The translations under genes and the position numbers were made by a program. Below, one piece after another: positions 44,365 to 52,792 of a stretch of DNA of 64,000 nt. Positions within the stretch are counted from its first letter, which is position 1. Each line of letters opens with the position of its first letter. A model generated the notes under the pieces. It was not told the origin of the DNA, ran no database searches, and worked only from the letters and a program-made list of their open reading frames with translations. Source of the stretch: Aquabacterium sp963511655. Its GTDB lineage: Bacteria > Pseudomonadota > Gammaproteobacteria > Burkholderiales > Burkholderiaceae_C. The stretch is from assembly GCA_963511655.1 (NCBI GenBank), contig CAUPJV010000001.1, positions 145,000-208,999 on the forward strand, in the 5' to 3' direction.

Positions 44365-45552
44365 TCAGTCACCGTTTAGGTGAAACCCTCTGAGCGCACG
44401 ATGCCTCTCTGGTGTTGAGGAACGCGTTGCGCGCTCGTTGGGCCGGCGCCAGTCCCAGTACATGAGCTTGGCAAAATACAGCATCAGGCTGAGGTCGGTG
44501 CGCGGCGCACCACGCCAGAACGAGGGCTTAAGCGCGGTCATGAGCATCTCGGCGCCGCGGTGTTCCCGAGCCAGCCCGAGCACCGGTTTGGGAAACACGC
44601 AAGCCGACCATTCGCGCGCCTCCTGCGGTCCGCACGAAGGGGTTTGGCCCGCCAGCAGGGCGACCAGGGGGGCGAAGATGGGGTTGCCCGCGGCCAGGGC
44701 CGCGGTCATCGAGCCCCAGGGGCGCGGGTTGATTTCCAGGAACCAGAACGTGCCATTCTCGTCGCGGATGAAGTCCGCTTGCATGTAGCCGCTCCACTCG
44801 AGCGCCGCCCCGAGCTTCGTCAGCGACTCCACCATCTCCGGCGGGTGCTCGTGACGCACGAAGGACGCCGGACCGGACCCCACCGGCTGCTGCTGGACGA
44901 TCTCATAGCCATGCAGGTGGGTGAGGGCGCCTCGGTGAAAGAAGCCGCCACAGGCCCAGCTGGCGCCTCGAATGTGCCTTTGCAAGAGCGTTCGCTGCCC
45001 CTCCAGCTTCTTCAGGCCTGTGCGCAAATCCGCGCTGTCCTGACAGATCACGACCTGGTTGCCGGCGTGCCCCCACTCGCCCTTGAGCACCGCAGGGTAG
45101 CCGAGCCGTTCGGCGACGGCGAAGGCGTGGTGGATGTCGTGCACGCACTCCCACTCGGGCGTCGGCACACCCAGAGACCGGGCGAAGGCCGCCATCCCCG
45201 ACTTCTTTTGAAGCATGTCGAGGTCGGCCCGCTTGATCTTGGGCACCAGCTTCGTGCTCTCGGGTGCGGCGTCGTGGCAGGCGAAGATCCCGGCCTCGTC
45301 CAGGGGGAGGATCCAGCGGTTGTTCGGGTCCTGCTCCAGTCGGCGGACGTGAGCGGCCAGGGCGTGCTCGTCTGCGAAATCGACTTGATGCACCTTCAGC
45401 CAGGTGGCCAGCTCCCGTGGTTGGCGTCCGTCAGACAGCATGTGAACATCCCATCCTGCCTCGTGCAGGGCCCGCGCCAGGTAGAGGTTTTGGGGCCAGT
45501 CCATCTGGCCGATCAGGGTCACTTGGGGTGTTCCAGGCGCGGCGAGGCTCAA
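44365..45552 (-). CDS. ATP-grasp domain protein of unknown substrate
   Basis: Probable ATP-dependent carboxylate-amine ligase. The 395-residue protein has an N-terminal Rossmann-like domain (VTLIGQMDWPQNLYLARALHEAGWDV), a middle segment with KKSGMAAFARSLGVPTPEWE, and the ATP-grasp core GYPAVLKGEWGHAGNQVVI near 150-168. The metal-binding end is YMQADFIRDENGTFWFLEINPRPWGSMT near 270-300, with the Asp, Glu and Asn ligands. It resembles CarB-like ATP-grasp proteins in cell-surface or peptide-ligase clusters, but stands alone here. Start is a TTG at 45552 with CGGAGA upstream. The stop touches the promoter of the acyl-CoA synthetase gene, so readthrough is possible. Confidence 0.8.
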   Translation of the reverse strand: MSLAAPGTPQVTLIGQMDWPQNLYLARALHEAGWDVHMLSDGRQPRELATWLKVHQVDFADEHALAAHVRRLEQDPNNRWILPLDEAGIFACHDAAPESTKLVPKIKRADLDMLQKKSGMAAFARSLGVPTPEWECVHDIHHAFAVAERLGYPAVLKGEWGHAGNQVVICQDSADLRTGLKKLEGQRTLLQRHIRGASWACGGFFHRGALTHLHGYEIVQQQPVGSGPASFVRHEHPPEMVESLTKLGAALEWSGYMQADFIRDENGTFWFLEINPRPWGSMTAALAAGNPIFAPLVALLAGQTPSCGPQEAREWSACVFPKPVLGLAREHRGAEMLMTALKPSFWRGAPRTDLSLMLYFAKLMYWDWRRPNERATRSSTPERHRALRGFHLNGD

Positions 45553-45759
45553 TTTCTTCTCCGTTTTGCGTCGATGTCGGCCATGGGTGAGACGGCACCG
45601 AGATGCCTATGCCACACACGCTTTCTTGCGATTACGACCTCCACCGGCGTCTGGATGCAGTGTTTGGGGCGATTCCTGTTCTTGTGGTGACCTGGGATCA
45701 GGTCCGCGTGACGCATTTCACGATTCGGCCTTCCTGTCCGGAGCCGAAAAAATCGTGGC

Positions 45760-45786
45760 AAAAAAAAACCCGGCCGGAGCCGGGTT
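45760..45786 (-). terminator. Intrinsic terminator of rne
   Basis: On the minus strand AACCCGG and CCGGGTT form a perfect 7-base-pair stem around CTCCGG, followed by a run of seven or more Ts (plus-strand A-run 45760-45768). It lies 18 bases past the rne stop. Gap 45553-45759 toward the ATP-grasp gene has no other feature I could support. Confidence 0.9.
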
Positions 45787-45803
45787 GGGAGGGATGGGTT
45801 CGA

Positions 45804-48800
45804 TCAGCCCGGGGTGCGCTCGAAGGGCAGGGTGATCTGGCTGAGGTCCTTGCGGGTCTCGACCAGGATCAGCGGGCCTTCGTCCAGAACGACCGCTGGC
45901 TTGCGTTCGCGCGGAACGTGCACAGGTTGGGGCTCGCTGGCGATGGCCTGCTGAACAGCACGGATCTTCTCTTCATCGGAGTTGACCCACTCCAGGCCTG
46001 CGCCTTGAGCGATCGCCTGCAGGTCGTCCATCGGCAGCACGAAGGCCACGGCCGCAGGGGCGGTGACGGCCGACGTTGCAGCCTCAGGCGCAACGGGCGC
46101 CAGCGTCTGCGCCACAGGCTGCTCAGCCGGCGTGGGAGCCTCTTCGGGCTGGGCAACAGGCGTTGCAGGCGCTTCGACAGCCACCGGTTCAGCCGAAGCC
46201 GGTGCAGGTGCCTCTTGGGGAGGCGAGACCTGGGTGGTTTGCTCGCCGGTGTCGATGGCATCGCCAGCGTTTTGCTCCGAGACGTCGGTGCGTTCCGTGC
46301 GGGCCACGCTTTCGGCTGCTTCCACGCCGTCGGCCTGTCCTTCGGTGCGCTCGCGGCGCTCACCGCCGCGGCGATTGCGGCGACGGCGACGGCCTTCCTC
46401 GTTCGCTGCGTCGCCTTCGGCTGACTGAGCATCGGTGTCGCCGGAGACCTGGGGCTGGTCTTGATCTGCTGGCGCGGCCTCTGCGGCTTCGCTTGCAGCA
46501 CCCAGTTGCGCGTCGTCGCGCTCGCCACGGCCACGGCCACCACGGCGACGGCGACGGCCGCCTTCGCGTTCGCCTTCTGCCTGTGCTTCAGGCACGCCTG
46601 GAACCTGAAGGCCCTCGGCTGCGTCTGCGCCCGCAGCCGCCAAGCCCAGGGCTTGCGCTTCGGCGGAGATGGCATCGCGGTTCAGGGGCGCGCGCTCGGC
46701 GCCTTCGCCGCGGCCACGGCCACCTCGGCCACCGCGCTCGCCACGCTCACGTCCCGACTGGGTCGAGTCACGGCCGCCGTCGCGCTGACCTTCTCGTTGA
46801 GCCTCTCGCTGGCCCTCGCGTCCCACGGCCTGGTCACCCTCGGCACGCTCTTCGCGTGCACCCTGGCGACGACCGCCTCGGCCTTCGGCCTTCTCGGTGC
46901 GCTCGCCGTTGCGCTCGCCGTTGCGTTCACCACGCTCGCCACGCTCACCGCGACCGCCGCGGCGCTGCCCGTCGCGACGACCTCGGCCCTTGCCGTCGTC
47001 CTTGGACTCCTCGGCCGGCTTCGGGGTGGCGGGGGCCGTGACCACCGGGGCCGGTGCGGCCTGTGGGCCCTCACCGAAGCCCAGCAGGCGCTTGACCCAG
47101 CCGAAGAAGCCACCGCTGCTTTGAGCGGGGGCGGCGGCGACCGCTGGTGCGGCCACCGTCACCGGCGGGGCCATTTCAACGGCCTCTTCCTTGGGCGGAG
47201 CCACGGGGGCGGGTTGATCGGGCAACACACCCTTGATCACCGGCTCCTGCTTGGGCTTGGCCTTCTCGCGACGGGTGATGCCCACCTCGTCGTTCGGCTC
47301 CTCGATCATCGTGTAGCTGGCCTGGATGTTCTCCAGACGCGGATCGTCGTGTCGCAGGCGCTCCAGCTTGTAGTTCGGGGTCTCGAGGTGGCGGTTGGGC
47401 ACCAGCAGCACGGTCACGCGCTGCTTGAGCTCGATCTTGGTGATCTCGGTGCGCTTTTCGTTCAGCAGGAAGGAGGTCACTTCCACCGGCACTTGCACGT
47501 GCACGGCCGAGGTGTTGTCCTTCATCGATTCTTCTTGAATGATGCGCAGGATCTGCAGCGCCGACGATTCGGTGTCACGGATGTGGCCGGTGCCGTTGCA
47601 ACGCGGGCAGGTGATGTGACTGCCTTCGCTCAGCGCCGGGCGCAGGCGTTGGCGCGACATCTCCAGCAGACCGAACTTCGAGATGGAGCTGAACTGCACG
47701 CGTGCGCGGTCGAAGCGCAGGGCGTCACGCAGACGCTGCTCGACCTCGCGGCGGTTCTTGTTGTCCTCCATGTCGATGAAGTCCATGACGATCAGGCCAC
47801 CCAGGTCGCGCAAGCGCATCTGGCGGGCGATCTCATCTGCCGCTTCCAGGTTGGTGCGGAAGGCGGTTTCCTCGATGTCGCTGCCACGGGTGGCGCGCGC
47901 CGAGTTCACGTCCACCGACACCAGGGCCTCGGTGTGGTCGATCACGATGGCGCCACCCGAGGGCAGGTTCACCGTGCGGCTGAAAGCCGTCTCGATCTGG
48001 TGCTCGATCTGGAAGCGCGCGAACAGCGCGGCGTCATCGCGGTAGCGCTTGACCCGGCTCGACTGGTCGGGCATGACGTGCAGCATGAACTGCTTGGCCT
48101 GCTCGTAGATGTCGTCCGTGTCGATCAGGATTTCGCCGATGTCGTTGGTGAAGTAGTCGCGGATTGCGCGGATGACCAGCGACGACTCCTGATAGATCAG
48201 GTAGGCGCCCTTGCCGGCGGTGGAGGCTTCATCGATCGCCGTCCACAGCTTGAGCATGTAGTTCAGGTCCCACTGCAGCTCGGCTGCGGTGCGGCCGATG
48301 CCAGCGGTGCGGGCGATCAGGCTCATGCCCTTCGGGTACTCCAGCTGGTCCATCGCCTCCTTGAGCTCTTCGCGCTCATCTCCCTCGATGCGGCGGCTCA
48401 CGCCACCACCACGGGGGTTGTTGGGCATCAGGACCAGGTATCGGCCAGCCAGCGAGACGAAGGTCGTCAGGGCGGCACCCTTGTTGCCGCGCTCTTCCTT
48501 TTCGACCTGGACGAGCAGCTCCTGCCCCTCCTTGATCACGTCCTGGATGCGCGCGGAGCGAACCTCCACGCCGTCCTTGAAGTACTGGCGCGAGATTTCC
48601 TTGAACGGCAGGAAGCCGTGGCGTTCTTCGCCGTAATCGACGAAGCAGGCTTCCAGCGAAGGCTCGACGCGGGTGACGACGGCCTTGTAGATGTTGCCTT
48701 TGCGTTGTTCCCGGCCTTCGATTTCGGTTTCGAAGTCGAGCAGTTTCTGTCCGTCAACGATGGCCAGGCGGCGTTCTTCCGGCTGCGTGGCGTTGATCAG

Positions 48801-48812
48801 CATGCGCTTCAT
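45804..48812 (-). CDS. rne: Ribonuclease E
   Basis: Main endoribonuclease of mRNA decay and rRNA/tRNA processing; scaffold of the degradosome. The 1002-residue protein starts MKRMLINATQPEERRLAIVDG, then an S1 RNA-binding domain (about 38-115). The DNase-I-like catalytic region has GGAIVIDHTEALVSVDVNSARAT and GGLIVMDFIDMEDNKNRREV carrying the two catalytic Asp residues. The zinc link is HITCPRCNGTGHIRD. From about 540 the tail is disordered: Ala/Pro-rich, then Arg/Gly/Glu-rich with GERGERNGERNGER repeats, an acidic-basic mix, and a short conserved end (RERKPAVVLDEGPLILVET). GGAG precedes the ATG. The leader is unusually long. Confidence 0.96.
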   Translation of the reverse strand: MKRMLINATQPEERRLAIVDGQKLLDFETEIEGREQRKGNIYKAVVTRVEPSLEACFVDYGEERHGFLPFKEISRQYFKDGVEVRSARIQDVIKEGQELLVQVEKEERGNKGAALTTFVSLAGRYLVLMPNNPRGGGVSRRIEGDEREELKEAMDQLEYPKGMSLIARTAGIGRTAAELQWDLNYMLKLWTAIDEASTAGKGAYLIYQESSLVIRAIRDYFTNDIGEILIDTDDIYEQAKQFMLHVMPDQSSRVKRYRDDAALFARFQIEHQIETAFSRTVNLPSGGAIVIDHTEALVSVDVNSARATRGSDIEETAFRTNLEAADEIARQMRLRDLGGLIVMDFIDMEDNKNRREVEQRLRDALRFDRARVQFSSISKFGLLEMSRQRLRPALSEGSHITCPRCNGTGHIRDTESSALQILRIIQEESMKDNTSAVHVQVPVEVTSFLLNEKRTEITKIELKQRVTVLLVPNRHLETPNYKLERLRHDDPRLENIQASYTMIEEPNDEVGITRREKAKPKQEPVIKGVLPDQPAPVAPPKEEAVEMAPPVTVAAPAVAAAPAQSSGGFFGWVKRLLGFGEGPQAAPAPVVTAPATPKPAEESKDDGKGRGRRDGQRRGGRGERGERGERNGERNGERTEKAEGRGGRRQGAREERAEGDQAVGREGQREAQREGQRDGGRDSTQSGRERGERGGRGGRGRGEGAERAPLNRDAISAEAQALGLAAAGADAAEGLQVPGVPEAQAEGEREGGRRRRRGGRGRGERDDAQLGAASEAAEAAPADQDQPQVSGDTDAQSAEGDAANEEGRRRRRNRRGGERRERTEGQADGVEAAESVARTERTDVSEQNAGDAIDTGEQTTQVSPPQEAPAPASAEPVAVEAPATPVAQPEEAPTPAEQPVAQTLAPVAPEAATSAVTAPAAVAFVLPMDDLQAIAQGAGLEWVNSDEEKIRAVQQAIASEPQPVHVPRERKPAVVLDEGPLILVETRKDLSQITLPFERTPG

Positions 48813-49230
48813 GGGCTCTCCATGTTCCAGTCGGAGGCCGATCGGGATGGCGCCGATCCATGCCTCCACATGCCCCCGACCAAAAGGTCAGGGACCGCAT
48901 TCATGCGCGAGCAACGACGAAGAACCGAGAAGGAATTGCCAGGGACGTCAGGGCTGCGAGAGGCAGCCTGGCGGCAGGGGCGCGCGTGTCAGAGCGGGGA
49001 CGCGGATCGGGCGACAGCCAGAGAATGCCCATGCCGAAGGCGCCGGATGGGCGTGACGGCGGGCAGGGAGAAGGGGGCTGGCGGGCAGGTTGCAAACCAC
49101 CGTGGACACCCACGCGAGCAACGCACCGACGGCCAAGCTGAGGGCGTCGGCCTGCTGACAGGCGGGGTGGGCGGATTGCGGAACAAGCCAGGACACGTGT
49201 GCTTCACTCGACACAGGTCTCAGCAGCTTG

Positions 49231-49249
49231 CGTCTGAGTCCATCAGACG
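49231..49249 (-). promoter_or_regulatory. Perfect stem-loop in the rne leader
   Basis: CGTCTGA and TCAGACG form a 7-base-pair stem with a five-base loop. It lies about 420 bases upstream of the rne start codon and lacks a T-tract on the minus strand, so it is not a terminator. Confidence 0.5.
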
Positions 49250-49382
49250 GCACGGGTGCTGAAACCCATCAACCTTGAATCGTGGTTCGATCGACATTGG
49301 CTCTGACAAACTCCCCGCCCGACAAGTCCACGCCTTGGGTGGTCTTTTCCGGAGAAGGCGAATGCTGCATGGCCATACGTTT

Positions 49383-49398
49383 GGCGGGGCTCCCCGCC
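49383..49398. promoter_or_regulatory. GC-rich stem-loop in the rne-rluC gap
   Basis: GGCGGG and CCCGCC pair around GCTC. No T-tract follows on either strand. It could be part of either leader. Confidence 0.35.
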
Positions 49399-49538
49399 GT
49401 GCCCCATCTTCGTCAGCTGCGGCGACCGGCTCGTCGTAAAATTGCGGTCTGCTGCGGCAAGCGCTTGGGTGGGCGATTTGCAGGCGAAACTCGCTGAGCG
49501 CAGATTCCGCATACAACCACTCACACAAGACACACGAC

Positions 49539-50693
49539 GTGGCTCAAACCATTATAGGTGCGAAAAATGCACCCAGGCGTTCGGGATTGGCCGCAAAAAA
49601 GGCAGCTTCAAAGTCCGCCTCATCGGGCGCCGCCAGGCCCGCCACATCGGCTTCGCCCCGAGCGCAGGCTGAGGGGCAGCCCGCACCCGCCGCGGTCCAG
49701 CGCCTGGTGGTGGACGAGGGCAGCGTCGACCAGCGCCTCGACAACTTCCTCATCAAGGTGCTCAAGGGGGCGCCCAAGACCTTGGTCTACCGGATCATCC
49801 GCAGTGGCGAGGTGAGGGTGAACAAGGGCCGCGCGTCGGCCGACACCCGCCTGGCCATGGGCGACGAGGTCCGCGTGCCGCCTTTGCGCCTGGCGGAAAA
49901 AGCCGACCCCGACGCCAACCCGGCACCCGCTCGCGAATTCCCGGTGCTGTTTGAAGACGAGTTCATGCTGGTCATCAACAAGCCGGCGGGCGTGGCGGTG
50001 CATGGCGGCAGCGGGGTGAGCTTCGGTGTCATTGAGCAGCTGCGCCGCGCGCGCCCCACGGCGCGATTCCTGGAGTTGGTGCACCGCCTGGACAAAGAAA
50101 CCTCGGGGGTGCTGGTGATCGCCAAAAAGCGCACTGCGCTGACCACCTTGCAGGATGTCTTTCGCCACCGGCAGGCCCACAAGACCTATTTCGCGCTGGT
50201 CAGCGGGGCGTGGCCCGATCGCAAGAAGGTGGTCGACGTGGCGCTGCACAAATTCCTCACGCCGGAGGGGGAGCGCCGGGTCAAGGCCGTGGCCGGTGAC
50301 GACGAGGGGCGTCGATCGATTTCCCTGGTTCACATCGTGCAACGCTATGCCGGCTACAGTCTGCTGGACGTGACGATCAAGACCGGCCGCACCCACCAGA
50401 TCCGGGTGCACCTGTCTCACGAGGGGCACGCCATCGTGGGTGACGACAAGTACGGTGACTTCGCGCTCAACAAGGCGCTGGCGCGAGGAGGCGATGCGCC
50501 ACTGCCGCACATCGACCGCAGCCGCCTGCCTCAAGGCCGCTTCGAGCGCATGTTTCTGCATGCCCGTTACCTGCGCCTGGCGCACCCGGTGACCGGTGAG
50601 GATGTCACCTTCGAGGCCGAATTGCCCGCCGATTGCAGCACCTTGCTCAGCGCGTTGACCCCGCAAGAAGCGGGTGTCACCGCGTCGAAGTAA
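49539..50693 (+). CDS. rluC: 23S rRNA pseudouridine synthase RluC
   Basis: Makes pseudouridine at positions 955, 2504 and 2580 of 23S rRNA (E. coli numbering). The 384-residue protein has an N-terminal Ala/Ser/Lys-rich tail (about 1-55). An S4 domain follows (about 60-115, with SVDQRLDNFLIKVLKGAPKTLVYRIIR split by short gaps), then the RluA-type catalytic core, with Asp in ELVHRLDKETSGVLVIAKK near 188, and TGRTHQIRVHLSHEGHAIVGD. Start is a GTG at 49539 with no clear ribosome binding site; later starts would cut into the S4 domain. Confidence 0.94.
   Translation: MAQTIIGAKNAPRRSGLAAKKAASKSASSGAARPATSASPRAQAEGQPAPAAVQRLVVDEGSVDQRLDNFLIKVLKGAPKTLVYRIIRSGEVRVNKGRASADTRLAMGDEVRVPPLRLAEKADPDANPAPAREFPVLFEDEFMLVINKPAGVAVHGGSGVSFGVIEQLRRARPTARFLELVHRLDKETSGVLVIAKKRTALTTLQDVFRHRQAHKTYFALVSGAWPDRKKVVDVALHKFLTPEGERRVKAVAGDDEGRRSISLVHIVQRYAGYSLLDVTIKTGRTHQIRVHLSHEGHAIVGDDKYGDFALNKALARGGDAPLPHIDRSRLPQGRFERMFLHARYLRLAHPVTGEDVTFEAELPADCSTLLSALTPQEAGVTASK
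49551..49573 (-). promoter_or_regulatory. Candidate rne promoter: perfect TATAAT with adjoining dyad
   Basis: On the minus strand TATAAT (plus 49551-49556) is preceded by an inverted repeat, GGTGC and GCACC around seven AT-rich bases (49557-49573). No TTGACA-like -35 is found at 16-18 bases. If used, the rne leader would be about 730 bases. The site lies inside the first codons of rluC. Confidence 0.35.
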
Positions 50694-50729
50694 AGTGCTT
50701 GAAACAGACCACCTTCAGACGGACGCAGC

Positions 50730-51413
50730 TTGACCTCCAACACCGACACCGGCCTGCGGCCGAGGGCATATGACCTGGTCGTCTTCGACTGGGACGGCAC
50801 CCTGTATGACTCCACCGCGCTGATCGTGCGCTGCATCCAGTCAGCCTGCGCCGACCTGGGGCTGCCCGTGCCGGCTCAGAAGGACGCGGCCTACGTCATC
50901 GGCCTGGGCCTCCACGACGCCCTGGCCCATGTGGCGCCGACCCTGGAGCCCGCTCGCGTGCCGGAGCTGGGCCTGCGCTACCGGCATCACTACTTCAACC
51001 GCCAGCATGAGCTCTCCTTGTTCGAGGGGGTGTTGCCCATGCTGCAAACCCTCAAGGGCCGCAACCACTGGCTGGCCGTGGCGACCGGCAAGTCTCGCTC
51101 CGGCCTGGATGAGGCGCTGACCCACGTCGAGTTGCAGGGAGTCTTCGACGGATCGCGCACGGCCGACGAGACCATCTCCAAGCCCCACCCGCGCATGCTG
51201 CTGGAGTTGATGCGCGAATTCGGGGTCGAGCCGGAGCGCACCTTGATGATCGGCGACACGACGCACGACCTGCAGCTGGCGCTCAACGCCGGGGCACACA
51301 GCGTGGCCGTGAGCTATGGAGCCCACGAGCCCGCGGCCTTTGCCGACTTCCCCACGCGGTTCGTGGCGCACTCCACCCCCGAGCTGCACGACTGGTTGTC
51401 GCGGCATGCGTGA
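50730..51413 (+). CDS. HAD-superfamily phosphatase, Gph-like
   Basis: Predicted phosphatase of small phosphorylated metabolites. The 227-residue protein has the HAD motifs DWDGTLYDS near 20-28 (nucleophile Asp and acid Asp), ATGKSRSG near 117 (motif II Thr), KPHPRML near 152 (motif III Lys) and MIGDTTHDLQLALNAGA near 171-187 (motif IV), plus a helical cap. Related to phosphoglycolate phosphatase but the substrate is open. Start is a TTG at 50730. It overlaps the Rieske gene by eight bases and is usually found in this place after rluC. Confidence 0.88.
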   Translation: MTSNTDTGLRPRAYDLVVFDWDGTLYDSTALIVRCIQSACADLGLPVPAQKDAAYVIGLGLHDALAHVAPTLEPARVPELGLRYRHHYFNRQHELSLFEGVLPMLQTLKGRNHWLAVATGKSRSGLDEALTHVELQGVFDGSRTADETISKPHPRMLLELMREFGVEPERTLMIGDTTHDLQLALNAGAHSVAVSYGAHEPAAFADFPTRFVAHSTPELHDWLSRHA

Positions 51414-51783
51414 GCGCAACCTGGAGCCGCAGGCACTCTGCGCCTCATCCGATCTGCTGGAAGGCGGCGACGCCGTGACCTTCGAGGTCATGGAGTTCGG
51501 TCGGCGCGCACCTGCGTTCGCCTTGCGCGTCGGCAAGGTGTCGGTCGCCTACCTCAATCGCTGCGCACACGTGCCTGCCGAGATGGACTGGCAGCCCGGC
51601 AAATTCTGGGATCAGGATCGACGCTTCATCATCTGCTCGGTGCACGGGGCGCTGTACGATCCGTCCAGCGGGCAATGCGTCAGCGGCCCCTGTCCCGGCG
51701 CCCGCCTCCACCCGATCCGCTTGAAGGAGGAGGGCGAGCAGGTGCATTGGTATCCTTCTGATCGTCTCCAGCCGCTGCCCTGA
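51406..51783 (+). CDS. Rieske [2Fe-2S] ferredoxin-like protein
   Basis: Small electron-transfer or assembly protein of 125 residues. The cluster ligands are CAH near 53-55 and CSVH near 77-80, and GPCPGARL follows, as in Rieske folds. There is no oxygenase domain and no membrane segment. ATG at 51406 lies inside the HAD gene, so the two are translationally coupled. Function in this operon is not known. Confidence 0.88.
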   Translation: MRERNLEPQALCASSDLLEGGDAVTFEVMEFGRRAPAFALRVGKVSVAYLNRCAHVPAEMDWQPGKFWDQDRRFIICSVHGALYDPSSGQCVSGPCPGARLHPIRLKEEGEQVHWYPSDRLQPLP

Positions 51784-51832
51784 TCGACGAGCCCAGGCCC
51801 GCCCCCATCCTGTTTCACCACGACACCCCCTC

Positions 51833-52783
51833 ATGGACGCTTCCACGCCCGACCCCAAGCCCGAGGCCCAGGCGGCCTTGTTCAACGAACTCGCTCGCGT
51901 CTACCTGGATCAGCAACGGCGCGATGCCCGCTGGCGTCGCCTGTGGCGCCTGTTGTGGCTGGGTGTGGCCATCAGCGTGGTCTGGGCCGCCTGGGAGTCG
52001 GTGCCTGCGGCTCACACACCGGTCACCCACCACACGGCCATGGTCGAGGTGCGCGGGGAGATCGCCATGGAGACCGAGGCCAGCGCCGACAACCTCATGA
52101 CCGCCCTGCGCAGTGCGTTCGAGGACGACGGTGCGCAGGCGGTCGTGCTGCGCATCAACTCGCCTGGCGGCAGCCCGGTTCAGGCTGGCCTGGTTCATGA
52201 CGAGGTGCGACGCCTGAAGGCGCTGCACAAGAAGAAGGTGTACGCGGTGTGCGAAGAGATGTGCGCTTCGGCGGCGTACTACATCGCGGTCTCTGCGGAC
52301 CAGATCTACGTCGACAAGGCGTCCATCGTGGGCTCCATTGGCGTGCTGATGGACGGCTTTGGCTTCGTGGGCGCGATGGACAAGCTCGGCGTGGAGCGCC
52401 GGCTTCTGACGGCGGGCGAGAACAAGGCCATGCTGGATCCGTTCTCGCCGGTGAACCCGCAGCACGAGGGCTACGCCCGAGCCATGCTCGATCAGATCCA
52501 CCAGCAGTTCATCGCGGTGGTCAAGCAGGGGCGTGGCAAGGCGCTCAAGGCCGCGCCTGAGACCTTCTCTGGCTTGTTCTGGAATGGCGAGCAGGCCACG
52601 CAGATGGGCCTGGCTGACCACCTCGGCAGCCTCGATCACATCGCGCGCGACGTCGTCAAGGCGCCTGACATCGTCAACTACACACAAGAAGAGAACCTGG
52701 CCGAGCGACTGGCCAAGCGTTTTGGCGCCGCCATGGGCTCGGGTGCGGTTCAGGCCCTGCGAAGCGGCACCGGCATCCGCTGA
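51833..52783 (+). CDS. sppA: Signal peptide peptidase SppA-type (S49 family)
   Basis: Membrane-anchored serine protease that degrades cleaved signal peptides. The 316-residue single-domain protein has a membrane segment near 37-55 (LWRLLWLGVAISVVWAAW), LRINSPGGSPVQAG near 105-118, the nucleophile Ser in EEMCASAAYYIAVSADQI near 145, SIVGSIGVLMDGFG, and the candidate catalytic Lys in GENKAMLDPFSPVN near 201. This is the short form, half the length of E. coli SppA. It converges on the HDOD gene with a nine-base gap. Confidence 0.92.
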   Translation: MDASTPDPKPEAQAALFNELARVYLDQQRRDARWRRLWRLLWLGVAISVVWAAWESVPAAHTPVTHHTAMVEVRGEIAMETEASADNLMTALRSAFEDDGAQAVVLRINSPGGSPVQAGLVHDEVRRLKALHKKKVYAVCEEMCASAAYYIAVSADQIYVDKASIVGSIGVLMDGFGFVGAMDKLGVERRLLTAGENKAMLDPFSPVNPQHEGYARAMLDQIHQQFIAVVKQGRGKALKAAPETFSGLFWNGEQATQMGLADHLGSLDHIARDVVKAPDIVNYTQEENLAERLAKRFGAAMGSGAVQALRSGTGIR

Positions 52784-52792
52784 CCGGCGAGT

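Larger units (their letters stand above)
48813..49538. other. 726-base divergent rne-rluC intergenic region (probable rne leader)
   Basis: No convincing gene. Short open frames exist on the minus strand (for example 49220-49528) but match nothing I know and lack ribosome binding sites. It holds hairpins at 49231-49249 and 49383-49398 and a TAAAAT box at 49437-49442 facing rluC. In E. coli the rne leader (about 360 bases) folds into hairpins through which RNase E controls its own mRNA; a similar role here is an inference. Confidence 0.6.

Noticed and set aside
45603..46424. Plus-strand frame starting in the gap between the ATP-grasp gene and rne
   Set aside because: It runs through the rne terminator and into antisense of rne with no recognisable domain.
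46461..49262. Plus-strand open frame of over 900 codons antisense to rne
   Set aside because: Shadow of the GC-rich, repetitive RNase E gene; the minus frame has the S1, catalytic and zinc-link motifs.
49220..49528. 102-codon minus-strand frame in the rne leader
   Set aside because: No ribosome binding site, no known motif, and it overlaps predicted hairpins; more likely untranslated leader.
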